The notes below the pieces were generated by a model that had not been told where the DNA came from, did not search any database, and was given only the letters and a program-made list of their open reading frames with translations. Source: Roseateles_B flavus (GTDB taxonomy: Bacteria; Pseudomonadota; Gammaproteobacteria; Burkholderiales; Burkholderiaceae_C). Taken from it: 64,000 nt of DNA. The DNA lies in assembly GCF_039872765.1 (NCBI RefSeq), contig NZ_JBDPZC010000011.1, forward strand, positions 1-64,000, in the 5' to 3' direction. Below, one piece after another: positions 31,303-40,772 of the stretch; the first letter of the stretch is position 1, and each line of letters opens with the position of its first letter. A program made the translations under genes and the position numbers.

Positions 31303-33753
31303 ATGCATGCACTGACATCGAAGGCCTGGGTCCGCGCGACCCTGGCCGTGGGCCTGGGCGCCGTCCTGCTGGCGTTCTATGCGCGGGGCAGCTGGGGCCT
31401 GGGCTTCGTGGCCCTGCTGCCCTGGCTGTGGTGGCTGGACCAGCCCGCGGGCTGGGGCCGGCGCCTGCTGCGGGCCTGGGTGCTGAGCCTGGCCTTTGTG
31501 CTGGCCGCCTTCACCTGGTTCGGCACGGCCATCGCGCACTACGCGCAGTGGCCGCAGCTCCAGGGGCAGGCCGTGCTGCTGCTGATCGCGCCTTTGCTGC
31601 AGCCCCAGCTGATCGCCTGGGCCCTGGTGCGCCAGGCGCTGGACGGGCGACGGCAGCCCTGGTTGCGGGCCTGGGCGGCCGCGGCGGCGTGGGTCGGGGT
31701 CGAGTGGCTGTGCCCCAAGCTGCTGGGCGACACGCTGGCCCATGGCCTCTACCCCGCGGGCCAGCTGCGCCAGGCCGCGGCCCTGGGCGGCACGGCCGGC
31801 CTGACGCTGATGCTGTTGCTGGTCCACGAGGCCCTGGCTCAGGCGCTGAGCCAGGTGGGCCCGGCCAGGCAGACCCGAGCTCGCGCGATGCTCGCCCCGC
31901 TGGGCCTGGCCCTGCTGCTGCCGCTGGGCCTGCTGGGCTATGGCGCCAGCCGCGAGGCCCCGCGCCTGGACGCCGGCCTGCCCCTGCTGCGCGTGGGCCT
32001 GGTCCAGGCCAATATCGCGGACTACGAGGGCCGCCGCCAATCCCGGGGCAGCTACGCCGTGGTGCGCGAGGTGCTGGATGTGCACTACGCCATGAGCTAC
32101 GACGCCGTCGAGCGCCAGCATGCCGACGCCGTCCTGTGGTCCGAGACCATCTACCCCACGACCTTCGGCCAGCCCAAGAGCGAGGCCGGCGCGCAGCTGG
32201 ACCAGGAGATCGCCTCCATCGTCAACGCCGCCGGCGTGCCCTTCGTCTTCGGCACCTATGACCGCGACCCGGCGGGCGAGTACAACGCCGCGGCCTTTCT
32301 GCAGCCGCAGCAGGGCCTGCTGGGGCTGTACCGCAAGACCCGGCTCTTCCCCTTCACCGAGCAGGTGCCGGCCTGGCTGGACGGTCCGCTGCTGCAGCGC
32401 TGGCTGCCCTGGGCGGGGCGCTGGCAGCCCGGCAGCGGGGCGCGCGTGTTCCCGCTGCGCCTGCGCGATGGCCGCGAGCTGCCGGTGCAGCCGCTGATCT
32501 GCCGGGATGACGTCGATCCCTCGCTGGCCATCTCCGGCGCACGGCTGGGGGCGCGGGCGCTGCTGACGATGTCCAACGACGCCTGGTTCAGCGCGGACCC
32601 CCTGGGCGCCCGGCTGCACCAGGCCGTGGCGGCCTTCCGCAGCATCGAGACCGGCCTGCCGCAGTTCCGGGTGACGACCAATGGCTACAGCGCCGTCATC
32701 GATGCCCGCGGCACGGTGCATGCCGCGGGTGACTTCGGCCAGCGCGCCCTGGTCGTCGGTGCGCTGCCGGTGCCCGAGCCGGCGCCGACCTTGCTCGTGC
32801 GCTGGGGTGACTGGGTCGGCGCCCTCTGCCTGCTCAGCCTGGCGGGCCTGCTGCTGGCGCGCTGGCGGCCGCTGCGGGGCTGGGCGCCACCGCCGGCCGC
32901 GCCGCTGGTCTGGCCCTTGCGGGTGTGGGTGGTGTCGCCGGCCTGGCGCGCCGGCATTGCTGCGCTGCGGGGCCTGTCGCGGGTGAGCGTGCTGGGGCTG
33001 GGGCTGGCCCTGCTGCTGGACGAGGGCCTGCGTACCCAGTCCCTGCTGCAGCTGCGCCTGGTCGCCGCCCTGGTGCTGGCGCCGGAGGCGGCGGCCTGGT
33101 GCCTGCTGCAGGCCTGCACGGCCCGGCTGGCACTGGACGGTGGCACGCTGGTGCTGGCCCGGCGCGGCGGCGAGCGCCTGTGCTGCGCGCTGGCCTCCCT
33201 GCGCCAGGCTCAGGGCTGGCGCCTGCCCTGGCCCGGCCCGGGCCTGGACCTGCTGACGGACGAGGGCAAGACCTGGCCCCTGCTGCTGGGGCGGCCGCAT
33301 GACCTGCGCGAGGCCCTGCGCGCGGCCGGGGCGCCGCTGGCCGCGCCCGGCGAGGACAGCCGGGCGGCGCGCTACGCGCTGGCCCGCCAGCGCCTGCGCC
33401 GTCACCGCCTGGCCCGACCAGCCTGGAAGTTCCTGGGCCTGCCCCTGCTGCTGGCGCTGCCGGCCTTCGCCCTGCACCAGCACATTGCCTACGGCGGCTT
33501 CCTGGGGGAGTACCGCAGCTACGGCCTGGCGGCCTATCTGGGCGCCTTCGGCCTGTGGTGGGCGGCCTGGGCGGTCGGGGTGCTGATGGCCTCGGCGGTG
33601 GTGCGAGCCGGCATCGAGACCCTGGCCTGGCTGGGCTTGCTGTGGCGCCCTGCCGGTGCGCTGTCCATGCGCCAGGGCCTGGAGTCCGCGGGGCTGGCCT
33701 TGCTGTACCTCGGCCTGCCGGCCTGGCTGGTCCTGCGCCTGCTGGGAGCCTGA
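31303..33753 (+). CDS. Apolipoprotein N-acyltransferase-like protein with extra C-terminal membrane domain
   Basis: 816 residues, about 300 longer than Lnt. Residues 1-220 hold the Lnt-type membrane helices. Residues 225-500 form a carbon-nitrogen hydrolase domain with Glu281 (WSET), Lys345 (YRKTRLFPFTEQVP) and Cys400 (ICRDDV), the full catalytic triad of Lnt, though the usual ICYE is changed to ICRD. Residues 530-816 add a small soluble domain (PH-like by appearance) between further helices. Lnt adds the third acyl chain to lipoproteins. This protein is more likely a paralogue with altered acceptor. It lies in an envelope gene cluster. Confidence 0.75.
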   Translation: MHALTSKAWVRATLAVGLGAVLLAFYARGSWGLGFVALLPWLWWLDQPAGWGRRLLRAWVLSLAFVLAAFTWFGTAIAHYAQWPQLQGQAVLLLIAPLLQPQLIAWALVRQALDGRRQPWLRAWAAAAAWVGVEWLCPKLLGDTLAHGLYPAGQLRQAAALGGTAGLTLMLLLVHEALAQALSQVGPARQTRARAMLAPLGLALLLPLGLLGYGASREAPRLDAGLPLLRVGLVQANIADYEGRRQSRGSYAVVREVLDVHYAMSYDAVERQHADAVLWSETIYPTTFGQPKSEAGAQLDQEIASIVNAAGVPFVFGTYDRDPAGEYNAAAFLQPQQGLLGLYRKTRLFPFTEQVPAWLDGPLLQRWLPWAGRWQPGSGARVFPLRLRDGRELPVQPLICRDDVDPSLAISGARLGARALLTMSNDAWFSADPLGARLHQAVAAFRSIETGLPQFRVTTNGYSAVIDARGTVHAAGDFGQRALVVGALPVPEPAPTLLVRWGDWVGALCLLSLAGLLLARWRPLRGWAPPPAAPLVWPLRVWVVSPAWRAGIAALRGLSRVSVLGLGLALLLDEGLRTQSLLQLRLVAALVLAPEAAAWCLLQACTARLALDGGTLVLARRGGERLCCALASLRQAQGWRLPWPGPGLDLLTDEGKTWPLLLGRPHDLREALRAAGAPLAAPGEDSRAARYALARQRLRRHRLARPAWKFLGLPLLLALPAFALHQHIAYGGFLGEYRSYGLAAYLGAFGLWWAAWAVGVLMASAVVRAGIETLAWLGLLWRPAGALSMRQGLESAGLALLYLGLPAWLVLRLLGA

Positions 33754-33827
33754 GCCCTGCGAATTTCTGCGCACTGCGCGGGGGCGTGACGCGGGGCTTG
33801 CACAGAGCCTGCTTATCATGCGCTTCC

Positions 33828-36800
33828 ATGCACCGAGCTGTTCTGCGCCTGTCCGCATTGCTGTTCCTGTGGACGGGCCTCCAGTGGGCCGGTCTGCTGG
33901 TGCTGCCTGCCCGGGCCGGCGAGGTGCTCGATGCGCAGTTCCGCAGCGTCGAGGTGCCGCAGAACACGGTGCCCACGCTGGCTCAGGACCGCAGCGGCTT
34001 CATCTGGGTCGCCACCATCAAGGGCCTCACCCGCTACGACGGCTACCGCCTGCGGCCCGTCGAGCAGGAGGGCCCCACCGCCGCCCGCCGCAACCTCGGC
34101 TGGGTGCGGGCCCTGGCCCCTGCACGCGACGGTCGCATGTGGATCGGCACCGAGTTCCAGGGCCTCGTGGTCTACGACCCCCAGCAGGACCGCGTGCAGG
34201 CCCTGGGGAGCGCCGAGGGGCGCGAGGCGGCCCATGTGCCCATCCGCGCCCTGGCCGAGGACGGCGACGGCAGCGTCTGGATGGGTAGTCTGGGGCAGGG
34301 CCTGCAGCGCTACCTGCCGGCCGAGCGGCGCTTCGAGCGCCACGAGCTGAGCATCAAGGGCGAGCAGGAGCAGCGTGTCACCGCGCTGGTCGTCGGCCAT
34401 GACGGCACGGTCTGGGCCGGCCATTGGCGCGGGCTGGCGCGCCGCCAGGGGGCGGGCTGGGTCCCTGTCGATCTGCCCGGCCCGCAGGACGAGGCCACCG
34501 TGCTGGCCTTGACCGAGGACCGCGCCGGCCGCGTCTGGTTCGGCACGCAGGACGGGCGCCTGGGCGTGGTGGAGCAGGGCCAGGCGCGCTGGGTGCAGGA
34601 CCTCAAGGCCCCGGTGCAGGCCCTGGCCGAGGCCGAGGACGGCCGCATCTGGGTCGGCGGCAAGAAGGGCCTGTACTGGCTGGATCCCAACCGCGGCAGC
34701 ATCGAGGCCTGGCTGCGCCATGACCCGCGCCACCTGCGCGGCCTGGCGGGCAATGACATCAGCGGCCTGCTGCGCGACCGCTGGGGCGTGATGTGGGTGA
34801 GCGGCTACGGCCTGGGCCTGCAGCGCCACCAGGACCATCCCGCGCTCGCCGTGCGCGGGCCCGACAACGACGCCCAGAGCCCCCTGAGCGAGCTGGATGT
34901 GCGCGCCCTGCTGCGCCTGCACAACGGCGAGGTGCTGGCCCCCACGCAGCTGGGCCCCGTGGTGCGCCTGGACGGCCGTCCCGGTCAGGCGCTGGCGACG
35001 CTGGGCGCCTGGCCGCGCGAGCGCCGCAGCGTGGTCGATGCCCTCAACCAGGCGCCGGACGGCAGCCTGTGGCTGGCCTCGGCCGGGCGCCTGGAGCACC
35101 GCAGCCTGGACGGCCGCCTGCTGCGCGACTGGCCCCTGGACGGCGCACGTGCCCAGCAGCTGCTGATCCGCCGCACGGGCGAGGTCTGGCTGGGCATGCA
35201 GGAGGGCCTGTACCGCCTGGCATCGCCCGAGGCGCCCGCGCTGCAGCGCGTCACGCTGGCGGGCGGCGAGGCGCTGAAGGGCGGCATCTACGTGCTGCGC
35301 GAGGAGCCGGGCACCCAGGCGCTGTGGGTCGGCGGGCAGCAGGGCCTGTTCGTCGAGGGGGCTGGCGGCCTTGTGCCGCTGGCGCAGTCGCCCAAGGAGG
35401 CGCTGGGCAGCCCCATCGTCATGGGCCTGCTGTGGTCGCGTGACGGCACGCTGTGGGTGGACACGCCGGTCAGCGGCCTGCACCGCCGCGTCGGCCTGGA
35501 CGCCCAGGGCCGCTCGCGCTTCGAGCGCATCAGCGAGCGCCACGAGGTGCAGGGCGTCTTCGGTGGCAATCTGCACGAAGACAGCCAGGGGCGCATCTGG
35601 AGCCAGCTCTACGTCTATGACCCGCGGGCCGACCGCATCGACGCCTTCGGCCCGGCCGAGGGTGCCTTCTTCGGCAGCTTCTGGTTCTTCGCCAGCTGCG
35701 ATCTGCCCGGCGGCGGCCTGCTGTTCGGCGGCAGCCGCGGCCTGCTGCGCGTGCAGCCGGAGGCCTATGCCCCGCCCACGGGCGAGGTGCCCATGGTGAT
35801 CAGCGGCCTGCGCCTCAACGGCCAGCCCTTCCATCCGCAAAGCCTGCAGCAAGGCCTGACCCTGCAGCCCGGCATGCGCACGCTGACCGTGGAGTTCGCG
35901 GGCCTGGACTATGCCGACCCGCAGCGCCTGCGCTACCAGTACCGCCTGCTGGGCCAGGACACCGAGTGGACCCGCGTGGACGCCAGCGCCCGCAGCCCCA
36001 GCTTCGGCCCGCTCAAGCCCGGCCGCTATGTGCTGCAGATGCGTGCCATGCCCCAGCAGGGCGCGGGCCGCATGGCCTCGCTGGACCTGCCCATCGAGCT
36101 GCTGCCCGCCTGGTGGCAGACCTGGTGGGCGCGCTCCGGCGCCGGCGTGCTGCTGCTGCTGTCGATCTGGAGCTGGGTGCAGTGGCGCACCCGGCGGCTG
36201 CGCCACCGCGAGGTCGAACTGCGGGCGCTGGTGGATGCGCGCACGGTGGAGCTGCGCGAGGCCAGCCTGACCGACACGCTCACCGGCCTGCGCAACCGCC
36301 GCTACCTGGCGCTGCGCCTGGAGGACGACCTCAATCTGTGCCTGCGCCGCTTCGAGTCCGAGGGCCAGGAGCCCGGGCCCGACAGCGACCTGCTGCTGAT
36401 GCTGCTGGACCTGGACCACTTCAAGCGCGTCAACGACGTCCACGGCCACGGTGCCGGCGACGCCGTGCTGGTGCAGCTGGCCGAGCGCCTGCGCAAGGTC
36501 TTCCGCGGCACGGACTCCCTCGTGCGCTGGGGCGGCGAGGAAGTGCTGGTGCTGGTGCGTGACAGCAACCGCGGCAGCGCGGCCGAGCTGGCCGAGCGGG
36601 CCTGCACGGCGGTTCGCGAGCGCCTCTTCGACATCGGCGAGGGCCGGCAGATCCCGGTCACCGTGTCCCTGGGCTGGACGGCCTTCCCGCTGGACCCCTC
36701 GCAGCCCCGTGCCTGGGACTGGGACGCCAGCCTGGGCCTCACTGACGCGGCCCTCTATGCCGCCAAGGCGCAGGGCCGGGACGGCCATGTGGGCATCGAG

Positions 36801-36905
36801 CGCGCGGACGGGCTGACGCCGCTGCACCTGCCCAAGGACTGGTGGCTGGGCCAGCCGCCGGCCGGGCTCACGGTGCGCCGCAGCCGGGTGCGCTTCGGGG
36901 GCTGA
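33828..36905 (+). CDS. Diguanylate cyclase with periplasmic two-component propeller sensor
   Basis: 1025 residues. A signal sequence (about 1-30) precedes two seven-bladed Reg_prop propellers with repeated DRSGFIWVAT-like units, then a Y_Y_Y domain (about 640-740), one membrane helix (near 765-785) and a cytosolic GGDEF domain. The active-site motif reads RWGGEEV (902-906), with Val in place of the usual Phe. The inhibitory site RGTD lies five residues upstream. It would make c-di-GMP in response to an external, perhaps carbohydrate, signal. A c-di-GMP riboswitch lies 10 kb downstream. Confidence 0.88.
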   Translation: MHRAVLRLSALLFLWTGLQWAGLLVLPARAGEVLDAQFRSVEVPQNTVPTLAQDRSGFIWVATIKGLTRYDGYRLRPVEQEGPTAARRNLGWVRALAPARDGRMWIGTEFQGLVVYDPQQDRVQALGSAEGREAAHVPIRALAEDGDGSVWMGSLGQGLQRYLPAERRFERHELSIKGEQEQRVTALVVGHDGTVWAGHWRGLARRQGAGWVPVDLPGPQDEATVLALTEDRAGRVWFGTQDGRLGVVEQGQARWVQDLKAPVQALAEAEDGRIWVGGKKGLYWLDPNRGSIEAWLRHDPRHLRGLAGNDISGLLRDRWGVMWVSGYGLGLQRHQDHPALAVRGPDNDAQSPLSELDVRALLRLHNGEVLAPTQLGPVVRLDGRPGQALATLGAWPRERRSVVDALNQAPDGSLWLASAGRLEHRSLDGRLLRDWPLDGARAQQLLIRRTGEVWLGMQEGLYRLASPEAPALQRVTLAGGEALKGGIYVLREEPGTQALWVGGQQGLFVEGAGGLVPLAQSPKEALGSPIVMGLLWSRDGTLWVDTPVSGLHRRVGLDAQGRSRFERISERHEVQGVFGGNLHEDSQGRIWSQLYVYDPRADRIDAFGPAEGAFFGSFWFFASCDLPGGGLLFGGSRGLLRVQPEAYAPPTGEVPMVISGLRLNGQPFHPQSLQQGLTLQPGMRTLTVEFAGLDYADPQRLRYQYRLLGQDTEWTRVDASARSPSFGPLKPGRYVLQMRAMPQQGAGRMASLDLPIELLPAWWQTWWARSGAGVLLLLSIWSWVQWRTRRLRHREVELRALVDARTVELREASLTDTLTGLRNRRYLALRLEDDLNLCLRRFESEGQEPGPDSDLLLMLLDLDHFKRVNDVHGHGAGDAVLVQLAERLRKVFRGTDSLVRWGGEEVLVLVRDSNRGSAAELAERACTAVRERLFDIGEGRQIPVTVSLGWTAFPLDPSQPRAWDWDASLGLTDAALYAAKAQGRDGHVGIERADGLTPLHLPKDWWLGQPPAGLTVRRSRVRFGG

Positions 36906-36974
36906 GCCATCCCGGGCCGGGATCGCTTCTGCTAGGCTCCTCGCGCCGCCCGCCGGCTTCAGGAGTTGCTCGAC

Positions 36975-37697
36975 ATGCCCCAGGCCTCTTTCCCGCCCCT
37001 CGATGCCCAGCCGGCCGCCACCTTGCTGGACCGGCCGGTGTGGCACAGCCTCACCGGTCCCCAGCAAGACCTGGCCCTGGGCGATGCGCTGGCGAGGCGC
37101 TATCGCCCCGAGATCCACCTCTTCGCCGCTACCGCGGATGACCGCCCCGAGGCCCTGGCCGCGCTGGCGCGACTGCTGCCGGACCAGGGCTCGCTGTACC
37201 TGCTGCAGGCGCCGCCGCTGTGCCTGCCGCCCGGTGCACGCGTGCTCAAGGAGGCCCTGGGTGTGCAGATGCTGGCCACGCGCTCGCTCGCGGATGAGCC
37301 TTCCCACCCCGCCATCCAGCCCCTGGGCGATGCCGACGCAGCCGAGATGCTGGCCCTGGCCGAGCTGACCCAGCCCGGCCCTTTCCTGGCGCAGACCCAC
37401 CGCATGGGCCGCTTCCTGGGCGTTCGCCTTCAGGGCCGGCTGGCCGCGATGGCGGGCGAGCGCATGCATGTGGCCGGCCACACCGAGATCAGCGGCGTCT
37501 GCACGCACCCGGACTTCCGCGGCCTGGGCCTGGCCCGCCAGCTGTCCGCCGCCGTGGCCCGGCAGATCGAGGCCCGCGGCGAACGCCCCTTCCTGCATGC
37601 CTGGCGCAGCAACGAGGCCGCCATCGCCCTCTACGAAAGCCTGGGTTTCCGATGGCGTGCTGACGTGCAGGTGGCGGTGATCGAGAAGGCCGCATGA
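36975..37697 (+). CDS. GNAT acetyltransferase (FR47-like)
   Basis: 240 residues. The acetyl-CoA region VCTHPDFRGLGLARQLSAAV and the following NEAAIALYESLGFR are typical of FR47-like GNATs. The N-terminal 110 residues are a degenerate second GNAT-like half. AGGAG precedes the ATG at 36975. The stop overlaps the next gene (ATGA). The substrate is unknown. Confidence 0.83.
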   Translation: MPQASFPPLDAQPAATLLDRPVWHSLTGPQQDLALGDALARRYRPEIHLFAATADDRPEALAALARLLPDQGSLYLLQAPPLCLPPGARVLKEALGVQMLATRSLADEPSHPAIQPLGDADAAEMLALAELTQPGPFLAQTHRMGRFLGVRLQGRLAAMAGERMHVAGHTEISGVCTHPDFRGLGLARQLSAAVARQIEARGERPFLHAWRSNEAAIALYESLGFRWRADVQVAVIEKAA

Positions 37698-38509
37698 GCA
37701 GCGCCGCCCCCGCCCGCGACGCCGTGGGGCTGGCCACCCTCGCGTTCTTCGGCCTGGCCCTGGGCTTCATCGGCCTGCGCGGCCTGTACCAGGGGCATTT
37801 CGACCACGTCGTCACCTGGCGCGGGCAGCCCCTGGGCTTCAGCCTGCGCTTCATCGCCTGGATGCTGGGCAGCGGCCTGTGCCTGGGACTGTGCCGGGCG
37901 GTGTGGCGCCAGAGCCTGGCGCCCGACGCCCGGCAGTGGCAGGACACCGCCCCCCTGCCGCGCAGCGAGCCCGCCCGCATGGTCCTGCACGAGCGGCCGC
38001 GCGGCACCCTGAGGCGTCTGGCCGGCCTCGCGGCCCTGCTGCTGACGGGGCTGGTGATGTTCATGGGCCACCAGATCCTGCAGTCGCTGCTGGGGCCCGC
38101 GGCGTGGCTCGGCAGCGGGCCCGTCGCCCTGGCCCTGGCCTGGGGCCTGCTGCGCTGGCTGCTGTGGCGGCCCCGGGGCGGGCCGCTGCTGATCCTGGGG
38201 CCCGAGGGCCTGCAGGACCTGAGCCGCGACTGGCCGCCCATCGCCTGGACCGACATCCAGGCCCTCGATCTCTACGGCAGCCGCCTGCAGCTGGCCCTGT
38301 ACCGCGAGCGGCGTGCCCTGGTCCTGCGCAGGCTGGGCGCTGGCGCGCGCTGGACGGCCCGCTCCATGCGCTGGGATGGCGACGGTGCGGACATCGCCAT
38401 TCCCCTGCACGCGCTGCAGGGCAGGCCTGTAGACATCCTGGCCCGGGCCCGCGACTGGCAGGGCTGGGCGCAGGCACAGCCGCAGGCCAGGACGCCCGCC
38501 CGGGGCTAG
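37694..38509 (+). CDS. Polytopic membrane protein of unknown function
   Basis: 271 residues with four hydrophobic helices (two at 10-60, two at 110-160), then a soluble domain with LLILGPEGLQDLSRDWPPIAW, reported here as LLILGPEGLQ and DLSRDWPPIAW. That domain resembles the STM3941/PH-like proteins that follow two membrane helices. The start overlaps the GNAT stop. Confidence 0.6.
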   Translation: MSSAAPARDAVGLATLAFFGLALGFIGLRGLYQGHFDHVVTWRGQPLGFSLRFIAWMLGSGLCLGLCRAVWRQSLAPDARQWQDTAPLPRSEPARMVLHERPRGTLRRLAGLAALLLTGLVMFMGHQILQSLLGPAAWLGSGPVALALAWGLLRWLLWRPRGGPLLILGPEGLQDLSRDWPPIAWTDIQALDLYGSRLQLALYRERRALVLRRLGAGARWTARSMRWDGDGADIAIPLHALQGRPVDILARARDWQGWAQAQPQARTPARG

Positions 38510-38535
38510 ACTGGCCCCAGCTTCCCGGAGCGCCT

Positions 38536-39324
38536 ATGCCGCCCTTTGCCGCCGTTGGATGGGTTCTGTGCCTGCTGCTGCTGGGCAGCAGCTGGGCGCG
38601 GGCCGTGCCCCAGACGGCGCCGCCGGCATCGGCACCGCCGCCACCCTGGCCCGTGCTGCGCCTGTGCACCTCGGACAGCCCCTTCGTGCCCTATACCGCG
38701 CCCGACGGCTCCGGCAGCAGCCAGCGCCTGCTGGCCCAGGCCCTGCAAGGGCTGCCCCTGCGCCTGCAGTCCTATGTGGCGCCGCGCTCGCGCTGCCTGC
38801 TCGACGCCCGGGCGGGCCAGGCGGAGGCGCTGATCGGCGTCTTCGATCCCGAACGCCTGGCCTGGGCCCGCTACCCCATGCGCGGGGATCAGCCCGACGG
38901 CAGCCAGGCCCTGGCTGCCGGCCGCTTCCTGGTCTACCGCCGCGTGGGGAGCCCGGCGGACTGGGACGGCGAGCGCTTCAGCCAGCTGCAGGGCGCGCCG
39001 GTGGGCGTGCGCCTGGGCTTTTCCTACGGCGGGGCCCTGGCCCGCAGCGCGGCACCGATCGACGACAAGGCCACCTCGGCCGAACAGCTGCTGCGCAAGC
39101 TGGCCAAGGGGCGCGTGGCCCTGGCCATCGTGCAGGAGGCACAGGGCGAGCTGTTGCGCCAGCAGGGCCTGGAGGCCCCCATCGAGGCCCTGCCCAGGCC
39201 CTTCAGCAGCTTCGAGCTCCATCTGATCCTGACGCAGCGCTTTGAGCAGCAGCACCCCGCGCTGGCGCGCCAGCTGTGGCAGCGCATCGGCCAGCTGCGC
39301 GCCCGCCAGGCCGGCAGCCCCTGA
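38536..39324 (+). CDS. Periplasmic amino-acid-binding-like protein (SBP family 3 type)
   Basis: 262 residues with a signal peptide (VLCLLLLGSSWARA). The mature part begins VLRLCTSDSPFVPYT, typical of family 3 solute-binding folds, with a later KLAKGRVALAIVQEAQGELL hinge region. No permease is adjacent, so it may act as a sensor or be an orphan binding protein. Confidence 0.7.
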   Translation: MPPFAAVGWVLCLLLLGSSWARAVPQTAPPASAPPPPWPVLRLCTSDSPFVPYTAPDGSGSSQRLLAQALQGLPLRLQSYVAPRSRCLLDARAGQAEALIGVFDPERLAWARYPMRGDQPDGSQALAAGRFLVYRRVGSPADWDGERFSQLQGAPVGVRLGFSYGGALARSAAPIDDKATSAEQLLRKLAKGRVALAIVQEAQGELLRQQGLEAPIEALPRPFSSFELHLILTQRFEQQHPALARQLWQRIGQLRARQAGSP

Positions 39325-39422
39325 GTGCCGTGCGCGCTGCGCGCAGGCCATGCCGGCCGCCCAGCTCTCCATGCCATTGCTGCATGCCCCAGCGCCGGCC
39401 GGGGTGATTGTTGCGGCGCACA

Positions 39423-40772
39423 ATGATCGGCATGGACAGCCAGCCTCAAAGCATCGCCTCGTCCACCCGCCCGCGGGTGCTCATCATCGGTTGCGGCTTC
39501 GGCGGCCTGGCCGCCACGCGGGCCCTGGCGGGGGCGCCGGTCGACATCACCCTGGTCGACCGCAGCAACCACCACCTCTTCCAGCCGCTGCTGTACCAGG
39601 TGGCCACCGCGGGGCTGTCGGCGCCTTCCATCGCGGCGCCCATCCGCCACATGCTGCGCGGCCAGCGCAACGTGACCGTGCTGATGGCGGAAGTCAGCGG
39701 CATCGACAAGACCCGGCGCAGCGTCAGCCTGGCTGACGGACAGGTGCTGGGCTACGACTTCCTCATCGTGGCGGCCGGCGCCACGCACAGCTATTTCGGT
39801 CATGACGAGTGGGCCGCGCACGCCCCGGGGCTCAAGACGCTGGAGGATGCCTTCCGCCTGCGCGCCCGCGTGCTCAAGGCCTTCGAGCAGGCCGAGCTGG
39901 AGCCCGACCCGGCGCGGCAGGCGGCGCACCTGAGCTTCGTGGTGATCGGCGGCGGGCCCACCGGGGTCGAGATGGCCGGGACCCTGGCCGAGATCGCCCA
40001 CCACACCCTGCGCGACGAGTTCCGCCGCATCGACCCCTCCAAGGCCCGCGTGCTGCTGCTGGAGGGCTCGGAGCGGGTGCTGCAGGCGCTGCCGCGCTCG
40101 CTGTCCGCCAAGGCCGAGGCGCAGCTGCGCGGCCTGGGCGTGGAGGTGCAGACCCGCTGCCGCGTGGTGGGCATCGATGCCGAGGGTGTGAGCGTCCAGC
40201 AGGGGGACGGCGCCGAGCCGCGGCGCATCGAGGCCCGCACTGTGGTCTGGGCCGCCGGCGTGGCGGCTTCGCCCCTGGGCCGTCTGCTGGAGGTGCCGCT
40301 GGACCGCGCCGGCCGGGTGCAGGTCGATGGCTTCCTGCGCATTCCCGGCCACCCCGAGGTCTTCGTGATCGGCGACCTGGCCGCAGCCCAGAGCCTGGAG
40401 CCCGATGGCCGCCAGCGGCCCGTGCCCGGCGTCAGCCCCGCGGCCAAGCAGATGGGCGCGCATGCGGCGCGCAGCATCCTCGCGGCCCTGCGCGGCCGCG
40501 AGTCGGCACTGCGGCCCTTCCGCTACCGCGACTACGGCGCCCTGGCCACCATCGGCCGCAAGGCCGCGGTGGCCGACCTGGGCTGGCTGCAGTTCTCGGG
40601 CTATGCGGCCTGGCTGTTCTGGCTCTTCGTCCACATCTATTTCCTGATCGGCTTCCGCAACCGCCTGGTGGTGCTGATGGACTGGGCCTGGGCCTACTGG
40701 AGCTTCCAGCGCTATGCCCGCGTGGTGGTGGAGCCGGCGGCAGGCGCCCCGGGCGGGCGCTCCCCGGCCTGA
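39423..40772 (+). CDS. ndh: Type II NADH dehydrogenase
   Basis: 449 residues. FAD site VLIIGCGFGGLAATRAL, quinone-pocket motif HLFQPLLYQVATAGLS, NAD site FVVIGGGPTGVEMAGTL and the FAD-phosphate motif EVFVIGDLA are all present. A C-terminal membrane-anchoring helix region (AAWLFWLFVHIYFLIGFRNR) follows. It is a non-proton-pumping NADH:quinone oxidoreductase at the inner membrane. Two ATGs (39423 and 39432) are possible; neither has a strong ribosome site. Confidence 0.93.
   Translation: MIGMDSQPQSIASSTRPRVLIIGCGFGGLAATRALAGAPVDITLVDRSNHHLFQPLLYQVATAGLSAPSIAAPIRHMLRGQRNVTVLMAEVSGIDKTRRSVSLADGQVLGYDFLIVAAGATHSYFGHDEWAAHAPGLKTLEDAFRLRARVLKAFEQAELEPDPARQAAHLSFVVIGGGPTGVEMAGTLAEIAHHTLRDEFRRIDPSKARVLLLEGSERVLQALPRSLSAKAEAQLRGLGVEVQTRCRVVGIDAEGVSVQQGDGAEPRRIEARTVVWAAGVAASPLGRLLEVPLDRAGRVQVDGFLRIPGHPEVFVIGDLAAAQSLEPDGRQRPVPGVSPAAKQMGAHAARSILAALRGRESALRPFRYRDYGALATIGRKAAVADLGWLQFSGYAAWLFWLFVHIYFLIGFRNRLVVLMDWAWAYWSFQRYARVVVEPAAGAPGGRSPA

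Noticed and set aside
30805..33858. Open frame of about 1017 codons on the minus strand
   Set aside because: Antisense shadow of the Lnt-like gene; composition typical of a frame artefact.
33816..37598. Open frame of 1260 codons on the minus strand
   Set aside because: It is the antisense shadow of the propeller-GGDEF gene and a GNAT gene in very GC-rich DNA; its translation is rich in Gln, Ala and Arg and has no domains.
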